Positions 36,896-50,600 of a stretch of 64,000 bases of DNA are shown here, piece by piece (position 1 is the first letter of the stretch; every line of letters begins with the position of its first letter). The stretch is from Spiroplasma endosymbiont of Lasioglossum villosulum. GTDB lineage: Bacteria > Bacillota_I > Bacilli_A > Mycoplasmatales > VBWQ01. The position numbers and the translations under genes are program-made. Below the pieces are notes generated by a model. The model ran no database searches. It had not been told where the DNA came from and saw only the letters and a program-made list of their open reading frames with translations. The stretch lies in NCBI RefSeq assembly GCF_964020195.1, contig NZ_OZ026539.1, forward strand, positions 872,299 to 936,298, in the 5' to 3' direction.

Positions 36896-37332
36896 CCTTG
36901 TTAATAATTTTTATTTTATCTTTTAAATGTATATTTTTTAAAATACGTCGAATATAAATTTAAATTTAAGGGTAAAAGAGAATTTAATTTGTCTATCATC
37001 ATTTTTAAATGGTAATTTTGGAAATAAGTTACTAATATAATAATTAATTATTTCGTAAATTTGACAACCGCCCAGTAAGGTAGATTGTCAAAAATCCGGA
37101 ATAAATTAAATCGTTGTAGTCTTATTATTATGTTAGACAAGAAATAATTTGGATTTTTATGAAATTGTAAATTTATCTTACTACTAATTTAAAAATATTA
37201 CAATTAAAATACTCAATTTTATAAATTATAAAAATATTTTAATAATTTAATTAACATAAATATATAACAAAAATTCTTATTAACTTTTAATTTAATAAGT
37301 TTTTTTAATTTTTTATTTTAAAATAAGTAAAA

Positions 37333-38454
37333 TTATGTTTTTAAATTTATTTGATTACATTTAAAAATAACCATTTTTATATAAATAAAAATACTATATG
37401 TTCTATTAACAATCATTTCTTTTAAAACATGTCAAATATTTGTTTCAGTAAAACAACCAATATTTCATTTTGCACCTTGATTAACAATACCTTTTTTATT
37501 ATTTTTAAAATATTGTTTTTTTAACTTTTTATGATTATCTAATTCTTTATATAAATAATCAATTAATTGTTCATATTGACCATTATTAATGAAATCTTTA
37601 CAATTATTATATTCACTTCAATATTTTCCTTTATTTCCCGCCATTATACCAAGATATAATGTTCTAATTAAATGGAATTTATCTAAAACAAACTCAGCAC
37701 CAAGATAATCTGCTACATCTTTAATTCATCCAGCACTATCTCCACAAATAATTATTTTTGCTTGTTCAACATTTTCATAAAATTTTTGACAATGTTCTTT
37801 AACAAATTCAGCAGTTTTTTTAACTCCAATTGCTGTTCTTGTTGGTCTAATAATTGCTTTTACTCTTTTATTTTGTACTTTATGATTAATATTATCTGTA
37901 TATGTTGTTATTAATCTCATAGAGTGTTTTATACCTTTACGTTTAAAATCTCAAAACTTTCGATGTCCATCATCAATTGCTACAAAAATAGGTTGATTTT
38001 TTTCTAATTTTACTTTTACTGGATTTGCTTCAATTACTTTTAAATTTTTAAAAACTCTATGAATAGAACTAAGACTAATACCTGCTTTTTTACAAATAGC
38101 ACAAATATCATGATATCTTTTTCCATCAGCAAAATATTCAATAATAGTTTGTTCAACATCTTCACCAATTCTTTTATATTTAGGTAATTCTAGTCATTCA
38201 TCAACTAAACAAACACGAACTCATTTTTGTAATTTTTCATCAAAATATTCATAAATTCTTCTTTTATAAGTTACTAATCCATACATTATTTTTCTTGTTC
38301 GATATTGATAATCAACAATTTTATATTTCTTTTTGTCTCTTGTTTTAAATATTCTTCAATCTCGTTTTTCTCACTTATTTGTTATATATTCTAAAACTAA
38401 TTTATCAATTTTTGCACTTTCTTCTCTAAAATTTCATTTATAATTAAAACTCAT
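37333..38454 (-). CDS. ISLre2 family transposase, copy 2
   Basis: Second copy of the 373-aa transposase at 21710-22831, without visible change. Confidence 0.85.
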
Positions 38455-38784
38455 ATTTTGCTCTCCTAATCTTTTTTATACTAATTATTAATTTTAATTT
38501 ACATAAATTTAAAGTGTTAAAATATGGTAAATAATATTAATAATTTATTTTATTCACAATAATCCACATAAGAACGTAATTATTATTAAAATAATGGTAT
38601 TGCGAAAAAAAGTACTTTCATATTTTCAATATAATAAGCAAGTAGCATTCAATTAATAATATAGGTATCATAAAATAAACACCTTTAATTTAGGCGTTAT
38701 TTTGCGTTTAAAATCATACTTGTAAAAATAATCAAAAATAGTACAATTTATAAGTAAAATCAAGGAAAAAAGGAGTAATTTAAT

Positions 38785-38985
38785 ATGAAAACATCTAAAA
38801 ATAATACAACAACATGATATGTAGATAATATAAACGGAGTTAGACAATCAATCACTTATAATGAAGAAGTATGAGAACATATAAATTTAAATGAAGTAGT
38901 AGAAGATAAAAAAATAAAAAACAATAAACAAAAACAAAATATCAAAAAAAGTAAATGTTGTTCAAAACGTTGTACAATTTTATAA
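38785..38985 (+). CDS. 66-aa unknown protein (copy 2)
   Basis: Second copy of 23162-23362. Confidence 0.6.
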
Positions 38986-39010
38986 AAATATAAGTAAGGA
39001 GAAATTTATT

Positions 39011-39347
39011 ATGAAAACATGAATAAAAGCAAATTTAAGTAAAATAACATTAGCATTAGCACTAACTGGTGCAACAACTGGAACAATAGGATTAATCATG
39101 GGGGTTAATTATCCATAATCTTAATGGACTTAAATATTTTTTAGCATCAAATAAGGAACCTATAATGGGAGTTCAAAAAATATGAATGTCTGATATTCAT
39201 AATATATCAGTTGATATTAAAAGTGAATTTAAAATTTATTTTGCTGATACTCCTAAAAAAACCAAATTTTATAATGATGGAGATTCTGTTGAAAGAATAG
39301 ATATACCATGAGTTAAAGATTATTATCCTGATGGATATTTTTGATAA
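39011..39347 (+). pseudogene. Frameshifted signal-anchored protein (copy 2)
   Basis: Second copy of 23388-23724 with the same G5 shift. Confidence 0.55.
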
Positions 39348-41384
39348 TTAAATTTCTATATTTATATAAGAAATATTCTCATTATATTTATCAAATAAAT
39401 TAATATTTTGTAAATTTATTTCTTTTTTATCGGTTATTAAAATTAAATCATAATTTCCAGCACCAAATATACCACTAATTTCAATCCGATTTAAGTTGTT
39501 AATCGGATTTTCAATTTGTAATTCAAATTCACTATTATTATCAATTTTTAAAATTTCTTTATAAAATTCTAATTTAGAAAATAGTTGAGATTTATTTGAA
39601 CCATATAAATTTAAAGCGTTTTCAATTTTGTTTTTTTCAATAATTATTCTTGTAAAATATTTTCCATATTCACCGTTAGCTAATGTTCAATCAGCAGGAA
39701 TTAATGACGGAATATTATTACTTTCTAATTCATTGGTAATTGATAATCAATTAAATTGATTGTCATCTAACTTGAATAATTCATTTTGACTAATATCATT
39801 ATTTTTTAATTTAATGTCATTAATATCAGTAAAATCAAAATATGGAGATTTTAATATTACCTTTACATCTTTAAATTGCCAAATATCATTTTTATTAGGT
39901 TTTATTGGACTTGATTTTAATTCAAAATAGTAAGGTAATAAAATCTTATTATCATCATTTAATCCTTTATTTATTGATAAAGATGAATAAATATATTTTG
40001 ACAACATAATAAATACTTGTTTAAATATTTTAACTTGTAATAAATCAATATAATTTGGATAATCTAATTCTCATTGCTTAAATAAATTAGTAATAACTTC
40101 ATCAGGTTTTTGTCCCGAAAATGTATCACGTAATTCTGCTATTTTATTTGTTGATTTACCCGTATGTTCATCATAAGTTGCTCCTTCAAAATTTCTATTA
40201 TAGTTATATGTATAACTTAACATATTTAATAATAGTTGTTGTAAACTATCATTAGTTGGTGCATCTTTTATTTCTAATTCAACATCTAAAAATTTATCAT
40301 TTGTAGCAATACTTGTATATTCTTTACCAATTGGACCACTCTGAATTTTTCATACTTCTTTATCTTTAAGTTCTTTCTTTTCTTTTAATGGTCATTCTCC
40401 AAAAGAATAAGAACTTAAAAAATATCCTAATCAAGCATGTGTAACTCTTGCGTTTTTAATTATTTCTTTTCTTGTTTCTTTACCTCCACCAATAGCAATT
40501 AAATCTAAAACTGATTTTTCTTGATTTATAAATTGTTTTGCTAAGTTTCAAGATAATATTTGTTCACTAAATCATTGTTGTAATATTCTAACTTTTGGTT
40601 GCGTTTCAATAGGCATTGATAATAGCGGAAATGCTATCTTATCTTTAACAAATAACTTTGGGTATACTTCCATATTGTCAACTTCACCAAGTACCTTTAT
40701 ATTGCCAAAAATCATGCTTCTAGGAGCTTTAATTTTTAAACCAATAACTTTGGTATCTTTGTCTAATGGTTTTTGTAATTTAATAATGATTGGATAACCA
40801 TCTCTTGTTTTAAAATCTTTAATTTTAATAATAGTTATACTTTTAGTACTTCTTGTTTTTGGATTTTGATAAGGTTGTGAATAATTATTAATAATATATA
40901 AATTATCAATATTATTTTCAGTTAATGGTTCATTTATACTCACTGCATATAATTTAAATTGATTTAATAAATTTATTTCTTGAAAAATTAAATTTTTAAT
41001 ATCAGTCATACTATATTCAATAGTATTATCATTAATGTTTGTACTTGCTCTTTGATTTAATTGCATAGTAAAGTCTGATGTTTCAACAGCAGTAGCTTTT
41101 AATACTTTATCAATATCAATAAAACCAATTTTAATAGTATTTGCTGAAAATCTTAAACTATTATTTTCATTATTTTTAAATAAGCGTTCAATTTCATAAA
41201 TATATAAAGTTCTTTTTTTAAATTCATCGTATGCTCTATTAATATCTGGGTCACTAGTAGCGCGCATCATATTAGTAAAGTCATAAGGAATATTATCAAT
41301 TAAATAATCATTTTCTACTTCTGCTTGATTAAGTTTAGTTTGTTTCTGTGGAAACTTCGTTTGTGGTTTGTTGTTGTTTTCCAT
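39348..41384 (-). CDS. 678-aa virion-module protein (copy 2)
   Basis: Second copy of 23725-25761. Confidence 0.7.
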
Positions 41385-42576
41385 TGTTCTCTCCTATTAA
41401 TTGGTTATTTTTGGGATTAAATAATTTTAATTTAACTGTTAAATTATTAATTTTTTGTTCATCATTAATGTTAAATGTTTTACTATTTAATAAATCTTTA
41501 TCCATACGTACTAATATTTGAATAAATTTAAGAATATCAATATTAAATTGTCATAATTTTTGTTCAATATAATTAATGGTTGAAATATTAACTGCTGTAC
41601 TTTCTGGAACTGATTGTTGTGCTGATTTCTTTTGACTTGGTATATGAATACCACAACGTTTAAATATTTCATTAACATTTCAATCATATATATCAGTTAA
41701 ATTTTTACCTTTAAAATTACTATTTGTCATATTGATATTTTCGTTTTGTTCATTATTATCTCCACCACTTTTAAATATGTAGTTTTTAGTAACCAAAGTT
41801 CTTACTGCTTCTTCTAATGCTGATTGAACATTACCATAAGTTTGACTAAATATAAATTTAGGTGAGTTTAAAATAGTATCTAAAACAATTTGTTCATAAA
41901 TAACATCTAATGCTTTAATTTTATCCATTACTTTATCACAATCTGCTTGTTCATTTGCTTTATTTCTCATAATTGCTATTGGTATATAATTAATATTTAG
42001 TATTTGTTCTTGTACTAAATTGGGATTATTAATGTATGATTTAAAATCTAATTTATTTTGTTTTTTAGTATCATTAATACTATAAATTGCACGATTAATT
42101 GTTACTTGTTCATTGTTTAATGTATAAACTTCAAATAATCTTACAGTTTGTGCATTTTGTTCATAATTATCATAAAAAATAGTACATTGAATTAATTTAC
42201 CAGTAATATCATAAACTCTTTGTTGTATGTCAACTACTTGAAAATATAAATTATCATTTGCAATATAAATTAAATAACCACTAATTCCTAATTTACTTAA
42301 TTTAAAAATAGAATTTCAATTTTTTCTATAAAATTCTTGTTGAATTAAATATTGTTTAATGGTTTCATTATTAATTTCTAATGGAGCATTATATAAATTA
42401 GCATTATTTTCTGCTACAAAATCAGTAAAATAAGTTTCATGGTTAAAATCATTAAAACCAAAATAATTTAAAATAGAAGCATGTGTACTTTTATTTTTAT
42501 TAGTTAAAAATTTTAATTTTTCACTTTGATTATCATTAATATTGCTTTTATCTTTTCTAAAAAATTTACCTAACAT
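41335..42576 (-). CDS. Portal/connector-like protein (copy 2)
   Basis: Second copy of 25712-26953. Confidence 0.45.
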
Positions 42577-42593
42577 AATATTCACCACCTTTC

Positions 42594-42716
42594 TTAAAAT
42601 ATTTGATTAATTTTTAATATGATTTTTACAATGATAAATATAATTAAACCTGCTGTTGCTGATGATAAAATTACTCCTATTAAACCTAAAATAATTTTTA
42701 TAATTTTAAAAAACAT
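42594..42716 (-). CDS. 40-aa membrane protein (copy 2)
   Basis: Second copy of 26971-27093. Confidence 0.5.
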   Translation of the reverse strand: MFFKIIKIILGLIGVILSSATAGLIIFIIVKIILKINQIF

Positions 42717-42720
42717 AATA

Positions 42721-44724
42721 TTATTCCTGTAATTCTTCTAATTTTTTAAAAATATAATCTCTACCCATACCCCACATTATTCTATTGTTATAAATATTAA
42801 TTTCAGTTTGTTGGTTATTGTTATTATTTGCTATTCATAAACTACTTTTTACAACGCTTGTATCTAATTGATAATAAAAATTAATTATTTGTCAACTATA
42901 ATTTTTATTATTTTCTTTAGTTGTATAATCACCATAACTTATATATATTCTATAATGTGTTTTATCTTTAAATATATATTTTATATAATTTTGATTATTA
43001 TTATTTTTATCTGTTATAATTTCTCCTACTTCTTTTCAATTTGAACCACTTGGAGGAATTGGAATTGGTTGTGGCTGTTTTTTGATAATTTCATTAATAG
43101 CACCAGCAATAGTTTTATCAGTAGTTTCTAAACTAAGAATTTCAGTACCAATAGTATTAATAGAAAAAGCATATTTAAAATGGTCTTTATCCATTTTATC
43201 TTCTAATTTTTTATCTATTTCTTCTTTTTTATAATAATCAGATAAATCTACTTTACCACCAGTAGCACTAATTTTATTATTTTGATCAATAGTTATATTA
43301 GTACCAGCAATTAATTTATCTTGTTTTTTATCAATATTTAGTTTATTTTCATTAATTGCTGGAACAATTTGTTTAACAACTGTTTGTAAATTCTCATCAT
43401 CAATATTTTGCTTTTTATCCAACAATTCATTAGTTTCTTGTTTTGTATAATAATCATGTCCAGAAGTTTCTTCTGCTATAAATTCAGTTGGTGTACCTTT
43501 TCCAATATATTGATATATTTTAGAAATAAATCCTGAGTAATATGTTCCAGATGTAGCACTTGCACGAATTTTATAATTAATGCAAGTTAAATATAATCTA
43601 ATATTATTAATTTCATCTGAATAAAAAGTATCTAATAGAGTATATGATTTTATTGCAGATTCTTTATCTAATTTAAATATAGATTTTCTAGTATATTTAT
43701 ATTTATAAATATCACTTTCATAAATATAACCTCATATTACTAATATTTCTTTATTTAAATTATCAGTTGAAAGTTCATTTGATATTTCTTTTCATAATGG
43801 ACTAGTTTCAATATTAAATCAGTTATTTTTAATATCATCAATATTTTGTTTATTAATCTCAATTTTATTTTCTAATAATTTGATATTATTATCAACTTTA
43901 GTTTCTAATAATTTAATAGTATTTTCATTTGTAGTAATTCGTTTTTGTTGTTTAGCAGAAAAATCACAAGTTGGTGCATGTGTATAATCACCAATTTGTG
44001 GATTATTTTGTAATGCTTCTTGTGGTAATGTTCCAATTTCATCTGGTCAATCTAAAATCATTGTTTCAGTTTCTTTATCATAATCTGTTGCAACATAACC
44101 TTTATTAACAAATTTACTAACAGGACCTCTGTATATTTCATTTTCATTATCATCAACTAAATCATCATATAATTTAATTTGTTTTGATAATGTAAATTCT
44201 TTTTGTTGTTCAATTAATTCATCAACTTGATTTCTAGTATAAAATGCTTTTAAGTCAATTTTTTCAATATCTATTTCATCATCATTATAACTTGAAAATA
44301 TTTGTTTTAATTCTGTTAATCTTGCTCATATTTTCATTCTACTAGGTGCTAAATCTCAAACATTAATCGTAGGAATACTACTTGCACTAAATTGACTACC
44401 ATTATTAAATTGAATAGTAGCATCAACATTAAATTCAATTGGTGTACGATTAAATACTCAATGTTCAACCATTACATAAACCATATCTCTTAATGTTTCT
44501 TTAATTAATTCATCTTTAAAACTATCAAAAGGAAATTTAGATAAAATAAAATCAAGATAAGCATTAATATCATTTTGAGCACGAATAGCAAAAGTTTTAA
44601 ATCAATCATTAACATTAGGTCATGTCTGTATATATTGCTGTGGGGTTTCTGTAATTTTTCCAGTTAATGGATATCAGTTATTATAATTTTCAAGACTGAC
44701 ATCAGTTCAAAGTTTATTAATCAT
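42721..44724 (-). CDS. Tail-fibre/collar-like protein (copy 2)
   Basis: Second copy of 27098-29101. Confidence 0.55.
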
Positions 44725-44727
44725 AAT

Positions 44728-46425
44728 TTATCATTCCTTAAAAAATGCTTTTTTATAATGCTTAGTTTTTGTTTTAGTTTTTCTATGTGATATATGGATA
44801 ATTTCTTTTTGTAACTTTTTCTTACCTTTTTTTACAACTTGACTATATGCAAATTTTTCTAAATGATGTAATAGTCCAGTGCCAAATAAAGTATTAACTG
44901 AAAATTTTAAACCAACACTTTTAAATGATTTATTAATATTTTCAATAGGATTATTAATAACATTTACTACTTTATGATAAGTTCTTATTATTCTAAATAT
45001 TTCTCTATATACTTTAAAACTATCTCTAATTACTTGTTGTACCACTGGTGGAGCAAATGCTATTGCTTTTAATCATTTATTACGATTAATACCATAACCA
45101 ATGTATCAACCACTATATCAACGATATCAATGAAATGGATGTATTTGAGTAACAAAAGTTTTTGCTTTAAGAATACTATCAACAACTGTAATTGGTTTAT
45201 ATTTAGGATTGCGATGATAAATAGTAATTGCACATTTATCTAATGATAAAGGTTGAATTTTACAACCCATAAATACTTGTGAATTTAATGGAATTAATTG
45301 TGCATGTTTAATTGCTCTTTTTTCTGCACTAGTAAATAAATCAGTTGCTTTTTGTTTTAATTTATTAATCTTTTCAAATGCTTGTTTTTCTAACTTTTCA
45401 AATTTTTCTTGTAATTTATATATACTTTCTCGTATTTTTTCAAAATATGGTGTATTTTTTCAAAATTTATTTAAACCTTTTTTTAAATAAAATCTAATAT
45501 CCAAATATTTAAAAATTTTATTTGCATTTAAAACAATCTTATGAATTGAACTTTTTTTAAAATTAAATTTAATAGCATTAGCACGAATTTTTTGTAAATC
45601 TAAAATTAAAGTTTTTCCATATCTATTTTCTGTATATATTGTATGAACTAAATTTAATCAATCATGTTGATTCATAGATAGTACTTTTTTTAAATCAGTA
45701 TTAAATTTTTTTAAAAAGTTATTTGCTTTTTCAATATCTTTAATTTTAAATTTAGGAGTTAATTGTGGACTTAATTTTATTAATGTATTTTGTAATAATA
45801 AGTGTTCTTTTAACTTTTGTGTTTCTAGTTTTTGAAAATTATTCTTATATTGTCTTTCAGCAACATAACCTAAATCTCGTAATACTGTTTCACGATTAGG
45901 AGTAAAACTATAATTCATTAAATAACGTTTATTACCAATAATTTTATCTGTTAAAATTTCTTTTCCACTTACTTGACTAATAATTTCTTGTAAATTTTTT
46001 GCTTCTTTAACGCCAATTTGTTCTAATGTTTTAGTTTTTTGTGTTAGTTTAATAAATTTAGTAGTACGATAACCACGACTAATTTTATTAAGTCCAGCAA
46101 ATGCAGGTAGTATATTAAAGAAAGTATTTCATTTTGTTACATTTCCTTTTAAATAATCATAAACTTGATTAATAGTAAAATCAGTTGTAGCATAAATACC
46201 AAAATTAATGGCACTTGCAATAAAATCACTTGCACCTAATCCAAGGGCTACGCTTTCACTTAATCCACCAGTAAAAGGAGCAAGTGCTACTGCTATTACT
46301 TGTACACCAATCATTTCTAAAATTTCTCATCAAAAACTTTTATTTTCTTGTTGTTTACTTATTCTAGTATGTTTGGGTTTATTTATGTTTAAAAGTATTG
46401 CTGTATTAGTTGTACCTATTGGCAT
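44728..46425 (-). CDS. 565-aa virion-module protein (copy 2)
   Basis: Second copy of 29105-30802. Confidence 0.6.
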
Positions 46426-46439
46426 GGTATTAATTTCCT

Positions 46440-47624
46440 TTATTTAAGAGTTATTTTAATTTGATTTGTTGTTCCTTTATAATTTAAGTCATTAACATTT
46501 GCAGTAATAGTTATATATAAGTCACCGGCTTTTTGTTTTTGATTACTTACATTAGTTTTTCCTTGTGCATCACTAAAATATTTAATAGTTGAATTTGTTA
46601 AATTTGGATTTAATGATTTAACTTCATTAGTACTTTTTATTTGTGTATTTAATTCACTATTATTGTTATTAACATTTGCAGTAATATCAATTGTTAAACT
46701 TGTAATTTTAGTTTTTAAATCAGTTTTTTCTGTTTTAATAACTCCACATAACATTCATCTTGATGTTGTTTCATTATTAGAAATATATGGTATTGCTTCT
46801 CCAACAACTTCACCAGCAACTTTATATGCTCTTCCTGCTTTATCATCTTTAATAAAATCTACATAAATAACTGTATTTTCTATCATGTATCTTTTCATTG
46901 CTCTTGGTGTTGCTAAAATAAAGGTCATTAATTGTTGTTCATTTTTATCATTAGTAAAAACCATATAGTCATCAAGAACGATTTCACATAATACACCTTT
47001 TACATATAAATTATTTCCATTTAAACGTAATTGTTGTGCCAACTGATTATCAGTAATTAAACCTTTATTATCTGCTAAATAAACTAAACTATCATAAAGA
47101 CCATTAGTAATAAAAAATTTACTATTTGCAATATTTCTAAATTGAAACAAAGTATTTCAAGCAGATAACATTGATTTTAAATAGCCTACTGGTGTTGTAT
47201 CTTCAATATCGATTTTAGTAGCAAATTTTGCAATTGCTTGTGTATCATCAATTGCCAATTTATCTGCTAAATCATTTGCAACTTCATATTGCATACTATC
47301 TAATAAATTTTGACCATTATTTGCTTTTAAATCTACATCTGTAATAATTTCTCCTGCAAGATATTTTTTAGTTATTTTTTTACTAATTTTATCTGTATCA
47401 ACATATGGTAATTCATATCTTTTACTTTTATCATCTCAAGGAATAATTTTTACTTCTGGTTTTTTTGGTTTTTTAACAATAAACTCAATATTTACTGAGT
47501 CAACAATTTCAGTAGGAAAAAAGTTTGCCCATGGACTATTTGAAATTTTAAAAAACTCTATAAATTCTGGTGCTTCTACTAATCTCTCTGTATTGTCTAA
47601 ATTTTGATTAAATGGTACTGACAT
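46440..47624 (-). CDS. Major capsid protein candidate (copy 2)
   Basis: Second copy of 30817-32001. Confidence 0.55.
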
Positions 47625-47642
47625 TTTATTTCTTCCTTTCAT

Positions 47643-48017
47643 TTATAAATAATTTTTCTTTTTATAATTAATTAAAAAATTTTCTTTATCATTTGGTTTA
47701 TTATTAATAATTATTTGTTTATTGCCACCTGTATTAATTGTTTCTTTAAATACTGGTTGTTCTTTAATCATTTTTTTAATAGTTTCTTCAATTTTTGAAT
47801 TTTCTAAATTATTAGTTTTAAATTTTAAATAATCATAAAATTCAGTTTTAACTTGATATTTTTTAAATATATTAATCATTTCTTTTTCTTTAATTTCTTG
47901 ATTAAGTTTATTTAACTTATTTTCTGCTTCATTAACTTTATTTTCTATTTCTTGTTGAGCATTATTTTCAGTTAAAGGTTCAGTTGTTTGTTGAACATTA
48001 TTTTCATTTTCTAACAT
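47643..48017 (-). CDS. Scaffolding-like protein (copy 2)
   Basis: Second copy of 32020-32394. Confidence 0.5.
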   Translation of the reverse strand: MLENENNVQQTTEPLTENNAQQEIENKVNEAENKLNKLNQEIKEKEMINIFKKYQVKTEFYDYLKFKTNNLENSKIEETIKKMIKEQPVFKETINTGGNKQIIINNKPNDKENFLINYKKKNYL

Positions 48018-48034
48018 TTAACATTCTCCTAATC

Positions 48035-48220
48035 TTATCCCAGTAATCAATCTTTAACTAATTGTGGCATTTCACTTATTAGTTTTTTATAATCATTAAC
48101 AGCATTTTCTAATGTATTGATATCAGAAAATTTAAAACAATTATCAATATGTAAATCAAAATCTCTATCAATACTGATATCTTGTTTTCTATATTTTTCA
48201 TTAAATTCAATTTTTGTCAT
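48035..48220 (-). CDS. 61-aa unknown protein (copy 2)
   Basis: Second copy of 32412-32597. Confidence 0.55.
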
Positions 48221-48221
48221 A

Positions 48222-48410
48222 TTATTTTTCTCCTTTATTAATTTTTTCATTTAATTTTGCTAATTTTTTTTGATGTTTTATAATTTTGTTATTTGCTCTA
48301 ACATGTTTTGGAGTTGTGATAAATCTTTTTAATAAAACAATAATTTCTCTGCAAATTAATGTTCCAACACTTGTTCCAATAATTATTAATTCATGTAAAA
48401 ATTCTTTCAT
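48222..48410 (-). CDS. 62-aa membrane-anchored protein (copy 2)
   Basis: Second copy of 32599-32787. Confidence 0.5.
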   Translation of the reverse strand: MKEFLHELIIIGTSVGTLICREIIVLLKRFITTPKHVRANNKIIKHQKKLAKLNEKINKGEK

Positions 48411-48450
48411 TTCAATATTTTCCTTTCAACTATTTATTTTTAATTTTTAA

Positions 48451-48609
48451 TTATTCATCAAATTGACCACCATTAATTCTTTCAATCATTGACTGTGAAT
48501 TACTTATAATTTTTACTAATACAGATATTTCTTTATTTAATTGTTCCATTCTCTCTTTATATGTCTGAATTTCATTATTATAATATTCAATAATTTTTTC
48601 TTTATTCAT
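48451..48609 (-). CDS. 52-aa NKEKLI...FD family protein (copy 2)
   Basis: Second copy of 32828-32986. Confidence 0.55.
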   Translation of the reverse strand: MNKEKIIEYYNNEIQTYKERMEQLNKEISVLVKIISNSQSMIERINGGQFDE

Positions 48610-48624
48610 TGCTTTTCACCTCCC

Positions 48625-49371
48625 TTATAAACTCATGTGATTGTAATCTCAATTTAATGAAGCATTATCATTATTTAATGGTACTTCGCTCATATTATCA
48701 CTACCATAATATTGACTTGCAGTTTCACTATTAATAGTAAATCTATTGTCATTAATTAATCTTGCAGTTTCATCATTAAATGATGTTTCTTACATTTCTT
48801 CATTATGATTTGTAGTTTCCATAGGTATTAAATTATGGATAATTTCACTTGCACCAGCAATTATGGTAGGTACTGCATAAGCATTATTAAAATCATTATT
48901 AATACCCATAGCACCACCACTTGATATTAAACATCCACCAGTAGCCATATTACAAATCTTTCTTATTGTTTCAAATTTATTAGGTACTAACTCCGTTAAT
49001 CCATTAATAAGATTTGATATACCATAAGCATTTAATGAAATATAAGTATCTCAATCCATTAATGACTGATTTTCTTGCTTATTTAATAATAATCATGGAG
49101 GACCCTCAGTTGTAGTTGTAGTAGTTATTGGAGTTGGTGTTCTTGGAATAATAGGATTAATATTATTTTCAGTTCATTTACTATAATTTGCTAAACCAAT
49201 TATTCCTAAACCTAATAGTATTTTTTTACTACTATTAATTGAACCTAATAATGGATTATCTATTACTTGACCATAATAAGCACTTGTACCAATCATTGCA
49301 CAAATTGGACTTATTCCAGTTCTAATTAATTTAGTTAAAGTATAATTTGATTGATTTTCTATACTTGGCAT
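48625..49371 (-). pseudogene. Membrane-associated protein with internal TAA (copy 2)
   Basis: Second copy of 33002-33748; the in-frame TAA is at 48790-48792. Confidence 0.55.
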
Positions 49372-49374
49372 TTT

Positions 49375-49620
49375 CTATTCTCCTTTAATTTCTAATTTTT
49401 TAACTGTTACTTTAATTCAACCTTGATAAAAATCATTATCACCAACTATTAATGCAACATTACTTTCTGGGTCAGAAACAATTATGTGTTTGGATTTAAC
49501 ATTTGGGTATTGTCTTAAAATAATTGCTCTAATATCATTACTTGTATGAATTTCTTTTGGAAATGGTGATAATATTTCAATTTCATCTTTATTTTCAAAC
49601 AAAGTAGGTAATATTATCAT
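49375..49620 (-). CDS. 81-aa unknown protein (copy 2)
   Basis: Second copy of 33752-33997. Confidence 0.55.
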
Positions 49621-49754
49621 TAGTCAAATTCACCTCTTTCAAGTCTTATAATTCAGTTTTCTAACTCATAAAGTTTGGATGAATATTCTATTAATGAATT
49701 ATTTAATAAATCTATTCTTTCTTTCATAGAAATAATTAATTTTTCTTTATTCAT
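49620..49754 (-). CDS. 44-aa NKEKLI...FD family protein (copy 2)
   Basis: Second copy of 33997-34131. Confidence 0.5.
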
Positions 49755-50130
49755 AATCAAATTCACCAATTTCAATATTTTTGTTTTTTATTTTAATTAA
49801 AAAATCTTTTAAACATATTTTTTCTCATATATAAAATTCTATTTGTTTAAAATATTTAACATTAGATATTTCATTTGTAAGTCATGTTATTCGTTCTTCT
49901 AAATCTTTAATTAATTTTTCTTTATTAATACAATTTTTATGTCTTGATTTATTAATTTCATCAACTTTAATTCTATTTTCTTTACAATATGCTCTTCCAT
50001 ATTCATCAAATTGCTCATCTGTCATATTTTCACATTGTCTTTGTCTTTGTTCATTTTTAATTTCATCATAATATGGTTCATGAATAAATTTTTCAAATGT
50101 TATTGTTTCAGTTCATGTACATCTATTCAT
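49747..50130 (-). CDS. 127-aa protein with NKEKLI...FD module (copy 2)
   Basis: Second copy of 34124-34507. Confidence 0.55.
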
Positions 50131-50150
50131 TATTTATTCTCCTTATTTGA

Positions 50151-50303
50151 TTATTTTTTTTCTAAATTTTTTGCAATTGAATTTAATAATTTTAAAACTT
50201 TATATTCATTTTTTAATTCTTTAATAATAAATATTAAAAATATTATTAGTGTTATACTTGTTATTAATATTGGTACTATTAATAAAATTTTTCATAATAT
50301 CAT
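50151..50303 (-). CDS. 50-aa single-helix membrane protein (copy 2)
   Basis: Second copy of 34528-34680. Confidence 0.5.
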
Positions 50304-50306
50304 TTT

Positions 50307-50600
50307 TTACTCTTTTCATTTTTTAAATCATTTAACATTAATTGAACAAAATGCACGATTTTTAGGAATATTTAAAGTATTAAAAATTTGACCAGTTACT
50401 AAAATTTCATCATTTTTGTTTAATAAAATACAGCGTCTATAAAATTTTGGGTTGTTAAAAATTAAAGTAACATAGTTTAAACCATTTCATTGACCACGAA
50501 CACTATAATATAATTCTTTATTAACTTTTTCGTAATATTTTGCTTCAATAGTGTTACTCAGTTTTACTTTTAATTTGACATAATTTTCTTTATCTTTCAT
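50307..50600 (-). CDS. OB-fold-like protein (copy 2)
   Basis: Second copy of 34684-34977. Confidence 0.4.

Larger units (their letters stand above)
21455..37077. mobile_element. Capsid-bearing ISLre2-type unit, copy 1
   Basis: 15,623 bp. Left terminus GGTAGATTGTCAAA (21456-21469), right terminus TTTGACAACCGCCC (37060-37073). It contains one transposase next to the left end, two small plus-strand genes, a long minus-strand cargo operon and ~850 bp of structured non-coding DNA at the right end. No differences from copy 2 were seen in any of the encoded proteins. Confidence 0.85.
36221..37077. other. Structured non-coding right end of the unit (copy 1)
   Basis: About 850 bp with no supportable gene and more GC than its surroundings. 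It carries a compound hairpin (36505-36542), several palindromic pieces (ACCATTAATGGT; ACAACTGTGTTGTAGTT), a terminator (36867-36895) and the right terminal repeat. The cargo operon promoter must lie here. Origin, packaging site or structured RNA are possible roles. Confidence 0.6.
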
